Assembly: GCA_965220305.1 (NCBI GenBank)
Contig: OZ244817.1
Location: 3,906,001-3,970,000, forward strand
Source: G965220305 sp965220305
GTDB taxonomy: Bacteria; Chloroflexota; Dehalococcoidia; Lucifugimonadales; UBA3495
DNA: 64,000 nt
Direction: 5' to 3'
Made by a program: the position numbers and the translations under genes. The first letter of the stretch is position 1. Each line of letters begins with the position of its first letter. A model generated the notes under the pieces. It was not told where the DNA came from and searched no databases. It saw only the letters and a program-made list of their open reading frames with translations. Positions 8,506 to 17,370 of this stretch are shown one piece after another.

Positions 8506-9939
8506 AATACTACAGTTGCAGATTGAAAACGACTAGGATTGGGGCAATCAACGGGTGGTGAGGTGAGGCTGTGGCAGTGCATGGGGATGGGGTGGCAGAG
8601 GTCGCCCGGTGGGCTGAGGGTATCGACCGGGTACACGAGTGCATTGCGGGGCGGTTCCGGCGTCCCGAACCACGTCGACGATCGCTGGACTATCTGAAAG
8701 GGCTGCTCAGTCCGGTGGAGCGCAAGAACGGCTGGCAACTGGCGGAGCAGGCCGGGGACGCCACACCCTATGGGGTGCAGCATCTGCTGTCAACCTACAT
8801 TTGGGACGCGGACCTGGTTCGCGATGATCTCAGGGACTACGTGGTGGAGCACCTGGGCGACGCCAACGGGGTGTTGGTGGTGGACGAGACTGGGTTTCTG
8901 AAGAAGGGCAACAAGTCTGTGGGGGTGCAGCGTCAGTACAGCGGCACGGCGGGACGGATCGAGAACTGCCAGATTGGGGTATTCTTGACCTACGCTACTG
9001 CCAAGGGGAGGACCCTGCTGGACCGGGAGCTTTACCTGCCTCAGGTGTGGGCCGATGACCAGGAACGCCGGGAGGAGGCTGGCGTGCCGGAGCAAGTGGC
9101 GTTTCGCACCAAGCCGCAACTGGCCCGGCGGATGCTGGAACGGGCGGTGGAGTCGGGAGTCCCCTTCGGCTGGGCCACCGGGGACGAGGTCTACGGCAAT
9201 GACCGCAACCTGCGGCTGTGGCTGGAGCGGCGGGACGTTCCTCACGTGCTGGCCATCAAGAGCAATGAGAAGTTGTGGGCTGGGACGGACCAGGGTCCGC
9301 GCCAAGTGCGGGCTGACCGGCTGGCGTCTGGGGTTGAAGAGTCGGGCTGGGTCCGGCTGAGCGCCGGTGATGGGGCCAAGGGTCCTCGGGTCTACGACTG
9401 GGCCTTGGTGGATATTCGGCCCCTGAGAGAACCTGGCAAGGGGTACTGGCTGCTGGCCCGGCGCAGCGTGGCCAAGCCCGAGGAACTGGCCTACTACGTG
9501 TGCTACGGCCCGACGGGAACAGCCCTGGAGGAACTGGTGCGGGTGGCCGGAACCCGGTGGGCCATTGAGGAATGCTTTGAGGAGGCCAAGGGACAGGTGG
9601 GACTGGACCAATACGAGGTGCGCCGGTGGGACGGCTGGTACCGGCACATCACCCTGGCGATGCTGGCCCACGCCTACCTGGCGGTGGTACGGCGCCAGGC
9701 ATCGTCGCCGGGACGTCTGGGAGAAAAGGGGGCTGCCCCAGTTTGGAGGAAAGGCTGATACCGCTGACGGTGCCCGAGGTTCGGCGGTTACTCTACCGGC
9801 TGATATGGAGACACCACCCTACGGACGAATCAGTGCTGCGGTGGTCTCAGTGGAGACGGCGGCACCAAGCAACGGCCCGGCGCTGTCATTACCGACGCCG
9901 CCTGAAACTCCTCACCACATATCTGCAACTGTAGTATTA
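8504..9939 (+). mobile_element. IS701-family insertion sequence, right tip disrupted by a second IS
   Basis: The left end CTAATACTACAGTTGCAGAT at 8504-8523 matches as a perfect inverted repeat the right end at 9921-9940. Inside lies an IS701 transposase with a frameshift. The right tip is interrupted after 9939 by an IS5-family element, and the displaced bases TTAG resume at 10787. No exact target duplication is visible: the tips are flanked by a MITE on the left and by ACCC after 10790. The element is therefore older than its IS5 neighbour. Confidence 0.82.
8571..9934 (+). pseudogene. IS701-family transposase, -1 frameshift near the 3' end
   Basis: The first frame (8571-9758) encodes most of a DDE transposase: VVDETGFLKKG (first Asp), GWATGDEVYGND (second Asp) and RWAIEECFEEAKGQVGLDQY (Glu). 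After the conserved ITLAMLAHAYLAVVRR it ends early as EKGAAPVWRKG. The expected C-terminus, EERLIPLTVPEVRRLL and then RRRHQATARRCHYRRR, continues in the -1 frame to a stop at 9934. The switch must occur at an AAAAGGGGG run at 9724-9732. This is either an inactivating one-base indel or a slippage site: A-AAG-GGG fits the X-XXY-YYZ pattern. The GTG start has GAGGTGAG upstream. Confidence 0.78.
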
Positions 9940-10786
9940 GAGGGTGTGTGAAAAGCAATCAAGCTGGTTTGAGCCGCCGGAGCATCAGATGAATCATCGC
10001 AATGTGTATCCAAGCTTCACTGGTTTCCGTCAGAGTTTCGTAGTCCTTGCTCAGCCTCCGGGACCGGCCCAGCCAGGCCAGTGTGCGTTCGACCACCCAT
10101 CTTCGAGGCAGGACCTCGAAACCAGGGCTCTCCCGGGGCCGCTTGACAATCTCCAGCGTCCAGCCCGCAAAGTCGCGGACCCACTCAACCAGCTTTCCGG
10201 CATAACCGCCGTCGGCCCAGACCAGTTCCAGCCGGGGAAACCGGCCGGTCAGCTTGCTGATGACCAGCTTGGCCCCGTCCCGGTCCTGGATATTCGCTGG
10301 ATGCACCACTACGTCCAGCAGCAAACCCATAGTGTCTACTACGATATGCCGCTTTCGTCCCCACACTTTCTTCCCGGCATCGTAGCCGCGAGGCCCCCTT
10401 TTTCCGTAGTCTTCACCGATTGGCTGTCAATGATGGCGGCGGAAGGACCGGGTTCCCGTCCCTCTGACTCCCGGACCTTAGGGCGCAGGGCCTCGTGGAC
10501 TTGTTCCCATACGCCAGCTTTCCGCCAGCGGCGGAAGTACCACCATACGCTGCCCCAGGGCGGGAAGTCATGGGGCAACATACGCCAGGAGCAGCCGCTT
10601 CGCAGGACGTAGAGGATGGCGTTTATCACTTCCCGCAAGTCTATGGTGCGCGGATGTCCCCCAGGCTTGGCCGGCGGGAGCAACGGGGCCAACTCTTCCC
10701 ATTGGGCATCGGTCAGGTCGGTGGGATACGGTTTTCTTGTCATCCCCGTAGATTACCATAACTCCAACCTGCTTTCACACACCCTC
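9940..10786 (-). mobile_element. IS5-family (IS427-like) insertion sequence inserted in the IS701 terminus
   Basis: An 847-bp element with inverted repeats starting GAGGGTGTGTGAAA, at 9940-9953 and 10773-10786. TTA is duplicated directly at 9937-9939 and 10787-10789, the 3-bp TNA duplication expected of the IS427 group. The target was the last bases of the IS701-family element. The transposase is encoded leftward in two overlapping frames, as usual for this group. Ends and duplication are intact, so this is the younger of the two insertions. Confidence 0.85.
9959..10743 (-). CDS. IS5-family transposase in two overlapping frames (OrfA/OrfB)
   Basis: OrfA (10743 to 10339) begins MTRKPYPTDLTDAQWEELAP, carries the N-terminal DUF4096-like domain and reaches the first catalytic Asp in IIDSQSVKTTEKGG. 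OrfB (10366 to 9959) supplies VWADGGYAGK (second Asp) and RRWVVERTLAWLGRSRRL (Glu). A -1 shift inside the A5G5 run directly after the codons for KTTEK joins the frames into one product reading GPRGYDAGKK across the join. Two-frame transposases made by programmed frameshifting are normal in the IS427 group, so this element may well be functional, unlike its IS701 neighbour. Confidence 0.82.
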
Positions 10787-10914
10787 TTAGACCCTTCACT
10801 CCCTTTAGCCCCTATTCCTTGACAAGCTAGGGAGATCGGAGAAGGCCGAGTGGCAACAGTCTAAAGACCCCGAGGAACTGGGCATATTTCTCGCCCGGAA
10901 GCCGCCAGAAGGTA

Positions 10915-10923
10915 TGCTATAAT
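10915..10923 (+). promoter_or_regulatory. Extended -10 promoter for cca, nearly leaderless
   Basis: TGCTATAAT at 10915-10923 is a perfect extended -10 element. Only 12 bases separate it from the ATG at 10936, and no Shine-Dalgarno stands between them. Transcription should begin about 10930, giving a leader of only a few bases. No good -35 is seen, as is usual for extended -10 promoters. Confidence 0.6.
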
Positions 10924-10935
10924 TTGGGCTGCTGA

Positions 10936-12234
10936 ATGGTAATGTCTGCGACCCAACGACTCCAGAATATCGACGCCCCCCTACGTGCCGTCGAGCAAGG
11001 CATAAAGGGGGGCGATTTGCTGTTGCTTCAACTGCTGCGTAGCTGGGCTTCCCCCAAGTCGCTGCCCGTCTATCTCGTCGGCGGCCCGGTGCGTGACGCC
11101 CTGCTTGGCACCCCCATCAAAGACCTGGACTTTGTAGTCGAGGGAGACGCCCCGAAGTTGGCCTACCGGGTGGCCCAGGCTACAGGTGGGGAAGTCTTGG
11201 TCCATCCCCGGTTTCAGACCGCCACCGTGAGCTTGGACGGCTCCCGGGTGGATATTGTCACCGCCCGTAGGGAGACCTACTCCCAACCAGGGTCGCTGCC
11301 CCAGGTCACTCCAGGCGCCATCGATGATGACCTGGCCCGCCGGGACTTTTCGGTAAATGCCCTGGCATTGCCCTTGTGGGAGCAAGTTCCCACCGTGCTG
11401 GACCGGCATGGTGGTCTGAGGGACTTGGAACTGGGAGTCCTACGGGTGCTGCACCCGCGCAGCTTCGACGACGACCCAACTCGGATTCTTCGTGCCATAC
11501 GCTACGAGCAGCGACTTGGCTTCTCCCTAGACGAGGATACGTCGGCCCTATTGGCGGCGGCGTTTGGCCAGGGGCGCCTGGGTGCGGTCACCGCAGACCG
11601 GGTGCGGCACGAATTGGAACGTATCCTTGCAGAAGCCCGCCCGGAATTTGCCTTGAAACGGGCAATTCAACTGGGCGTGCTGGCGGCAATACATCCTGGC
11701 CTCGCCTCGGTGGGGCCACTGGAACGGTTGGTCGCCCGGGCTCCCTCGGGACTGCTGGCAGACCAACCTCTCTGCTATCTCGCCTCCTTGGTCTATCCCT
11801 TGTCCTGGGACCAGGTCGAGGGGCTGATTGGTCGGCTGAACATGCCCAATTCCTGGGCCGCCGTCGTGCGTGATACCATTGCTTTGAAGGATATGGAGCC
11901 AGCACTAGCCGACCCGGCGCTGTCTGCGTCCCAGGTCTCGACCATGCTGGAAGGTCTCTCGTCGGTCTCGGTCTGCGTGGCCTCTTTAGTCTCCAAGTCT
12001 CCCCAGGGCGCCCGGCGATTGTACCAATACTGGGACGAGTGGCGGCACCGCGTGCCGGTCCTGATGGGCCGCGACCTGGTGGCTATGGGAGTGCCAGAGG
12101 GGCCGATGGTCGGCTCCATTCTGCGGGAATTGCGGCTGCGCCGGATAGACGGGGCGCTGGCCGACGAGGAGGGCGAGCGCCAGGTGGTGGAAGAGATTCT
12201 TAGCCAGAAGAGGCCGCAAATTGCCGATGGATGA
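10936..12234 (+). CDS. cca: CCA-adding tRNA nucleotidyltransferase / poly(A) polymerase family
   Basis: A 432-residue class II nucleotidyltransferase that adds or repairs the 3'-CCA of tRNA or adds poly(A). The head domain has VGGPVRD at residues 48-54 and the catalytic pair Asp63/Asp65 in KDLDF. The nucleotide-selecting RRDFSVNALAL and the RILRAIRYEQRLGF motif follow; the C-terminal half is the helical body and tail. The length fits CCA-adding enzymes without an HD domain. CCA-adding activity is the default guess, since adjacent A-adding and CC-adding paralogues cannot be excluded. The start is supported by the extended -10 promoter just upstream. The stop overlaps the next small gene. Confidence 0.85.
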   Translation: MVMSATQRLQNIDAPLRAVEQGIKGGDLLLLQLLRSWASPKSLPVYLVGGPVRDALLGTPIKDLDFVVEGDAPKLAYRVAQATGGEVLVHPRFQTATVSLDGSRVDIVTARRETYSQPGSLPQVTPGAIDDDLARRDFSVNALALPLWEQVPTVLDRHGGLRDLELGVLRVLHPRSFDDDPTRILRAIRYEQRLGFSLDEDTSALLAAAFGQGRLGAVTADRVRHELERILAEARPEFALKRAIQLGVLAAIHPGLASVGPLERLVARAPSGLLADQPLCYLASLVYPLSWDQVEGLIGRLNMPNSWAAVVRDTIALKDMEPALADPALSASQVSTMLEGLSSVSVCVASLVSKSPQGARRLYQYWDEWRHRVPVLMGRDLVAMGVPEGPMVGSILRELRLRRIDGALADEEGERQVVEEILSQKRPQIADG

Positions 12235-12439
12235 AGAATTAGAGCAGGAATTTTGCGTTATCTGTAGTGGTGCGCTGGATGGGATACAGGAGACTTTTTG
12301 CCAGATGTGCGGCGGGAAATTTCACCAGCCCTGGACCAGGGACAGCGCCCTTCCCCAGTGCGGGCACATCGCCAGCCACGAGGAAGCCCTGGCCGTGGTG
12401 TTCCTCTGCAATGACTGTTACTATGGCCAAAGACCCTGA
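12227..12439 (+). CDS. Small zinc-ribbon/RING-like protein of unknown function
   Basis: A 70-residue protein overlapping the end of cca by 8 bases, so probably co-translated with it. Potential metal ligands dominate the sequence: Cys10 and Cys13, Cys25 and Cys28, His33, Cys45, His47, His51, Cys61 and Cys64. Three CxxC knuckles plus a central C-x-H could bind two zinc ions in a RING- or treble-clef-like fold. No enzyme motif is present. ATG 12227 follows AGAAGAGG at a somewhat long distance. A TTG six bases upstream is an alternative start. The function is unknown; tRNA- or RNA-related work would fit the position only loosely. Confidence 0.7.
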   Translation: MDEELEQEFCVICSGALDGIQETFCQMCGGKFHQPWTRDSALPQCGHIASHEEALAVVFLCNDCYYGQRP

Positions 12440-12484
12440 AGTCGCGGGGAAACTCGTGGCAGGCCGATAGGAGATTGGTAGCGG

Positions 12485-13522
12485 ATGAAGGCAGTCTACA
12501 TTGAAGCCCACGGCGGGCCCGAAGTCTTGACCCTGGGAGACCGGCCTGACCCGGACCCCAATCCCTTCCAGGTCAAGGTGCGGGTCGGCGCGTCGGCCCT
12601 GAACCGCCTGGACTTGTACACCCGTGCCGGAGCCCGGGGGCTCCGACGGGAGTTTCCGCCTCCCCTTATTCTGGGAGGTGACTGCGCCGGGGAAGTGGTG
12701 GCTGTGGGCGAGCAGATCGGCTTCCTGAAGGCGGGCGACCGAGTGGTCGTCAACCCCCGCTTGAGCTGCGGACAGTGTCCCTCCTGCGCCTCGGGCGACG
12801 ACGACCTTTGCGCCAACTCCACCTTCATGGGCAGCGCCATTGACGGAAGCTACGCCGAGTTGGTGACTGTTCCGGCGGTGAACGCCCATGTCATCGCCGA
12901 CGATGTCTCCTACGAGGAAGCCGCCGCCATGCCCACTACCTTCCTGCCGGTGTGGAACATGATGGTCAGACGGGCCAGGCTACGGCCCTGGGAGACGGTG
13001 CTGGTCCTGTCCGCCTCCGCCGGTGTGGGGACTGCCGCCATTCAGGTAGCCAAGAATGTGGTGGGAGCGCGGGTAATCGCCACCACCAGCACTACGGAGA
13101 AGGCCGCCAAGGCCCTGGAGTTGGGGGCCGACGAGGTTATCAACTACAGCGAGGAAGACGTTACCCAGCGGGCCCGGGAACTGACCGGCGGCCAGGGTGT
13201 GGACGTAGTGGTGGACCACGTTGGGGCCGATTTCTTCACCCCGGCCTTCAATGCTCTACGCCCCAGGGGGCGGTACACCATCTGCGGCGCCACCACCGGC
13301 CTGCGAGCCGAGTTGCACCTGGGGTTGCTGTTCACCCGCCAGATAGAGGTCTACGGGGCTTTCATGGGCTCCAAGGAAGATATGCGGGAGATTGTGGCGA
13401 TGTTGAACCGGGGCGCAATTCGCCCGGCCATACACCAGTCCTTTCCCCTCGCGGAGGCGGCCACTGCCCACCAGGTCATGGAAGACACCAACTTCTTCGG
13501 CAAGTTGCTGCTGCGGCCCTAG
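12485..13522 (+). CDS. Zinc-binding MDR-family alcohol dehydrogenase / quinone oxidoreductase
   Basis: A 345-residue medium-chain dehydrogenase/reductase. The GroES-like half holds GGDCAGEV and the structural-zinc lobe CGQCPSCASGDDDLC with Cys95, Cys98, Cys101 and Cys109. The Rossmann half begins with SASAGVGTAAIQVAK at 177-190, and ALELGADEVINY is the usual cofactor-selecting strand region. The SAGVGTAAIQ form of the loop is closer to quinone reductase-like members, while the zinc lobe is that of alcohol dehydrogenases. The substrate is unknown. The ATG lies 45 bases after the zinc-ribbon gene with GGAGATTGG upstream, so it may belong to the same transcript. Confidence 0.87.
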   Translation: MKAVYIEAHGGPEVLTLGDRPDPDPNPFQVKVRVGASALNRLDLYTRAGARGLRREFPPPLILGGDCAGEVVAVGEQIGFLKAGDRVVVNPRLSCGQCPSCASGDDDLCANSTFMGSAIDGSYAELVTVPAVNAHVIADDVSYEEAAAMPTTFLPVWNMMVRRARLRPWETVLVLSASAGVGTAAIQVAKNVVGARVIATTSTTEKAAKALELGADEVINYSEEDVTQRARELTGGQGVDVVVDHVGADFFTPAFNALRPRGRYTICGATTGLRAELHLGLLFTRQIEVYGAFMGSKEDMREIVAMLNRGAIRPAIHQSFPLAEAATAHQVMEDTNFFGKLLLRP

Positions 13523-13540
13523 TTCCTGCTAGTAGCGCCC

Positions 13541-14386
13541 TTACTTTTCCAGCCGTCGCCCGTGGAACAGGTACTGCTGGGAATAACCGCCGTAACGCCC
13601 GAAATACTGGTGGGCCCACTCCATCAACACCCGGTTGGTGGGCGTCTTTTCCTCGGGAAAATACCACTCGGCCAAGGCCCGGCGCACCCAAACGTCGATG
13701 GGGAAGGCTTCCAGCTTTTCCAAGGAGAATACCAGGATGCAGTCGGCTATCTTGGGTCCGATGCCGGCGCATTCCATCAACTGCTCTTTGGCTTCCTGGT
13801 AGGGCAGGTGAATTAGCTGGTCCAAGTCCAACCGGCCCTCCACCACCCTTTGAGTCGCCTTGTCCACGTAGGGCGCGCGGAAGCCCAGCCCCAAACGGCG
13901 CAACTCCATCTCGCCGGCTTCTACCAACTGGGCTGGGGAGGGAAAAGTGTGGCGCACCTGGCCGTCCAGGGTCAGGGGTTCACCGAAGTGGTCCGCCATG
14001 ACTTCCATGTTTTGATGGATGCGGGGAATGTTGGAATTGGCGGAGCAGATGAAGGCGACGAGGCATTCCCAAGGCTCTTGGCGCAGCACCCGCAGGCCCG
14101 GGTACCGGGCCACCATTTCGGCAACCCGCGCGTCCTGGTTTATCTCCCGGTAGATGGCGCAGATGTCGTCGTCCAGCCGGAAGTAACTCTGGAGGAGGGG
14201 CAGCAACGAGGCTTCCAGCCAGGGTTCGCAGCGGTACTCGGCCCCTCCCTCAATCTGCCGCATACGAATGAAATTGCCTCGCAGCACACCGGAAAACCAG
14301 CCGTCCTCGTCCCTGCGCCAGCGGTGGGCCTGGCCGCTCTCCAAGCTGGCCGCCAGGTCGAAGGGTTGGTCAACGACCAGGCGCAC
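13541..14386 (-). CDS. 8-oxoguanine DNA glycosylase (OGG1-like)
   Basis: A 281-residue helix-hairpin-helix DNA glycosylase that removes oxidised guanine opposite C and nicks the strand as a lyase. The N-terminal beta domain contains LESGQAHRWRR, the HhH motif is ECAGIGPKIADCILVF with catalytic Lys212, and the activating Asp231 lies in FPIDVWVRR. This matches the Lys249/Asp268 pair of human OGG1. The frame stays open upstream, but the protein family begins at the GTG at 14386 (VVDQPFDLAASLESG). That start overlaps the end of the upstream dinG gene by 17 bases, implying translational coupling of two repair functions. Confidence 0.87.
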   Translation of the reverse strand: MRLVVDQPFDLAASLESGQAHRWRRDEDGWFSGVLRGNFIRMRQIEGGAEYRCEPWLEASLLPLLQSYFRLDDDICAIYREINQDARVAEMVARYPGLRVLRQEPWECLVAFICSANSNIPRIHQNMEVMADHFGEPLTLDGQVRHTFPSPAQLVEAGEMELRRLGLGFRAPYVDKATQRVVEGRLDLDQLIHLPYQEAKEQLMECAGIGPKIADCILVFSLEKLEAFPIDVWVRRALAEWYFPEEKTPTNRVLMEWAHQYFGRYGGYSQQYLFHGRRLEK

Positions 14387-17213
14387 GGTCGTCCCCGATC
14401 CACCGCGCCGCCAGGGTGCCCACCGTCGCCAGGGTGCTGGGTTGCAGGGTGCAGGGCGGTATGGACTGCAGGAAGGCTTGCCCGTAGGAGCGGCCCGTAA
14501 CTCTCCGGTCCAGCACAACGATTGATCCCTTGTCTCCCTTGTTGCGGATGAGCCGGCCAATGCCCTGCCGGAAGCGCAACACCGCCTGGGGTACCGAGTA
14601 CTGGTTGAAGGCGTCGCGGTACTGCTCCGAGCGGGCCTTTACGATGGGGTCGGTGGGCACCTGGAAGGGCAGCCGTGTCAACACCAGGGCTTTGAGTACG
14701 CTGCCGGGCAGGTCCACACCCTCCCAGAAGCTGCTGGTTCCCAGCAATACGCTCTTGGGGTTCTCGGTAAAGCGTCGCAAAAGTTGTTGGGGGGAGCCGT
14801 CCACGCTCTGGGCCAGCACCTGGATACCCTCGGCGGCCAAACTGGTGCGAATTTGCTGGCTGACGGCGCGCAGAGAGGCGTAGGAGGTGAACAACGCCAT
14901 GGTCCGCCCGCCCAGGGACTTGCCCAGGTCAATCAACACCCGGGCGAGGGAACTGACGTAGCTGTCGGATGAGGGGGGCGGCATGTCGTCGGGAATCATC
15001 AGCAGGGCGGCCCGCTGGTAGTCGAAGGGAGAGCCCACCAGAAGTTCCTCGCTGTCTTCGGGGACTCCCAACCGCTGCCGCATGTAGTCAAAGCTGTTCT
15101 GGGCGCTGAGGGTGGCGCTGGTCAACACCACCGATTCCTTGCGATCGAACAGGTTCTCCGCCAGGGTTTGACCAACGTCCAGCGGCGCTGAGTGGAGGGC
15201 AATTCCTTCCCGGTTCCGGTCTTGGGCAATCCAATTAATCTTTGTCTCGTCGTAGGCTCCCAAGATAGAATGGAGATGCAACCGCAGTTGTTCCAGGTCG
15301 TCTTGAATGCTGTTGCACTCGGCGCTCAATCCGGCGGTTTCAACAGAGCCGGAGAACTCCCCATCTTCCAGAAATTCGCGGGCCCGGGCCAGACTGTGGG
15401 TGGCTTGCCCCAGTCCCACGTCCAGATTCTCCCAGGCCAGCGCCAGGTCAGCCCAGGAACGTTGAGACCGCATTTGCTGGGTCAGCAGCATTTGGGCGTT
15501 CTCCGGCCCTCCCTGGTTGCGCTGATTGTCCAAGAACCGTTCCGTTTCCCCCCACAGGCGTCCCCACCAATCGCGAAGGCGGGGCGACAACTCTTCCACG
15601 TCGCCGGCCACGCTTTCCCCGCGCTGCCTAACCTGGTTGTCCACCCCTTCGGCGCGCAGGGCCACCCGTAATTCGGCGGTGAACCGTCCCTGAGAGTCCA
15701 GGGAGTCTACCAACCCTTCTCCATCCACCGCGAAAGCGAGTTGGGCCGTGGCTTCCTCTTCCAGGTTGTGGGCTTCGTCGACTATCAGGCGACGGTAGTC
15801 GGGAATCAGGTTGCCCCCGTGGGCAACGTCGGCCAGCAGCAGAGCGTGGTTGACAACGATGATGTCGGCCTGGTCCGCCCGCTCCCGGGCCGCCCGCAGG
15901 AAACAGGGGCCGCCGTCTCTCATGCCGGTGCAGCGGCTCCTCTCGCTGGCGGATATCCGGCTCCAGTTGTATGCGTCCCGCCCGGAGAGGTTTATCTCGC
16001 CGCGGTCCCCAGAGGTGGTTTCCTGGAGCCAGACCGCCGTTTTGCTGAGCAACCGGGCATCGTCGACCGAGGGACTCTCGCTCCTCGCCAGGTAGTTCCA
16101 GCGGCGCAGGCACAGGTAGTTGCCGCGACCCTTGAGCAGGGCTGCCTTGAGACCGCCGGGCTCCACCAAGCCCGCCGATTCCAGTACCTGCGCCAGGGCG
16201 GGAATGTCCTTGTTGACCAGTTGCTCCTGCAGGTTGATGGTATTGGTGGATATGACAACCCGCTGTCCCTTGGACACGGCGAAAAGGGCTGCCGGAAGCA
16301 GGTAGGCCATGGACTTGCCGACGCCGGTGCCGCCCTCCACCATCAGGTGGCGGCCTTCGTAAATGACCCTGGTGACCGCCTCCAGCATCTGGTCCTGTTG
16401 GGGACGGTGCTCGAACCCGGGAAATGCCCGGGAGAAGGGGCCGTCGGAACCCAGAAGCCCGATTATCCTGGCTTCGTCCACGTGGTCCAGGTCCGGGTCC
16501 TTGCGCCGGTTTTCCGGATTGCGCAGCCGGGCCGCCAGGTGCTGTAGGTCCAGGCCGGTGAGGCCAAATGCTGAGGGGCCGCCGTTGACCGCCTTACCCT
16601 CCAGTCCGGCCAATAGTGGGGTGATGCCCCAGCGACTCCGCGAGGCCAGGTTGGTCACGTAGCGGAGGAGGGACGGGTCCAATTGGGCCGCCTGTCCCAG
16701 CAGGGCCAGGAACACGCCCCTGGTGGCCTGGGCATCGTCCAAGGCCCGGTGGGGGTTGAAGTGCTTCACCCCCAGGGCGCTGGTCAAGTATCCCAGGGAG
16801 TACTCGGTGGTCCGGGGCAGCATCACCGAGGCCAGGTCCCAGGTGTCGTGGCTGGGGTTGGGCAGGGGCAGCCCGTGGGACTCCAAGAAGCGCAGGTCGA
16901 AGGAAATGTTGTGCCCCACCACGGGATGGTCTTCCAGGAACGTTTCCAGGTCCGGGGCAACCGTGGCGAAGAAGGGGGCCCGCCGCACCTGGCGGGGCGA
17001 TATTCCCGTAAGACGCTGTACGAACTCGGGAATGGAACGGCCCGGATTTACGAAGGTCTCGAAGGTGTCGATAACCTGGTCGCCCTGGAATTTGACCGCG
17101 CCTATCTCAATAATCGTGTCCCGGGCCGAGTCCAACCCGGTAGTCTCCAGGTCGAGGGCCACGAAAATCTGGTCGAAGCGGGGATCGGTAGCAAATGTAT
17201 GATCGAGGACCAT
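14370..17213 (-). CDS. dinG: DinG-family helicase with N-terminal 3'-5' exonuclease domain
   Basis: A 947-residue fusion. Residues 15-180 form a DnaQ-like DEDDh exonuclease (Asp21 and Glu23 in ALDLETTG, Asp106 in HNISFDLRFL, His155 and Asp160 in HRALDD). The rest is an XPD/DinG superfamily 2 helicase with Walker A GGTGVGKS at 294-301 and the DEAH box at 479-482; the C-terminal motif is RQGIGRLIR. Exonuclease-DinG fusions are common in Gram-positive-like lineages. Iron-sulfur-type cysteines are Cys368, Cys428 and Cys437; a fourth expected ligand is not obvious. It should unwind damaged or R-loop DNA. The downstream ogg gene overlaps its end. Confidence 0.88.
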   Translation of the reverse strand: MVLDHTFATDPRFDQIFVALDLETTGLDSARDTIIEIGAVKFQGDQVIDTFETFVNPGRSIPEFVQRLTGISPRQVRRAPFFATVAPDLETFLEDHPVVGHNISFDLRFLESHGLPLPNPSHDTWDLASVMLPRTTEYSLGYLTSALGVKHFNPHRALDDAQATRGVFLALLGQAAQLDPSLLRYVTNLASRSRWGITPLLAGLEGKAVNGGPSAFGLTGLDLQHLAARLRNPENRRKDPDLDHVDEARIIGLLGSDGPFSRAFPGFEHRPQQDQMLEAVTRVIYEGRHLMVEGGTGVGKSMAYLLPAALFAVSKGQRVVISTNTINLQEQLVNKDIPALAQVLESAGLVEPGGLKAALLKGRGNYLCLRRWNYLARSESPSVDDARLLSKTAVWLQETTSGDRGEINLSGRDAYNWSRISASERSRCTGMRDGGPCFLRAARERADQADIIVVNHALLLADVAHGGNLIPDYRRLIVDEAHNLEEEATAQLAFAVDGEGLVDSLDSQGRFTAELRVALRAEGVDNQVRQRGESVAGDVEELSPRLRDWWGRLWGETERFLDNQRNQGGPENAQMLLTQQMRSQRSWADLALAWENLDVGLGQATHSLARAREFLEDGEFSGSVETAGLSAECNSIQDDLEQLRLHLHSILGAYDETKINWIAQDRNREGIALHSAPLDVGQTLAENLFDRKESVVLTSATLSAQNSFDYMRQRLGVPEDSEELLVGSPFDYQRAALLMIPDDMPPPSSDSYVSSLARVLIDLGKSLGGRTMALFTSYASLRAVSQQIRTSLAAEGIQVLAQSVDGSPQQLLRRFTENPKSVLLGTSSFWEGVDLPGSVLKALVLTRLPFQVPTDPIVKARSEQYRDAFNQYSVPQAVLRFRQGIGRLIRNKGDKGSIVVLDRRVTGRSYGQAFLQSIPPCTLQPSTLATVGTLAARWIGDDRAPGR

Positions 17214-17370
17214 TGGAAACCGCCCTTCTCACCCTATGATGAATACCCCAGTCCGGGAATGGTGTGTTGAAGTACCAACTGGCTGCCGTGGCCCTGGGCC
17301 CGCCTGCCTTAGATACGCTCGCCACGGGGATGCAGGGTATCCGGTGGCCGAGTCTCTGACCTACGACCCC

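Noticed and set aside
9959..10743. The IS5 transposase as a broken gene
   Set aside because: Two overlapping frames joined by a -1 shift at an A5G5 run are the normal layout of the IS427 group; ends and target duplication are intact.
15741..16547. A 268-codon open frame antisense to dinG
   Set aside because: It lies wholly within the DinG coding region, where the helicase motifs are clear, and shows no domain of its own.
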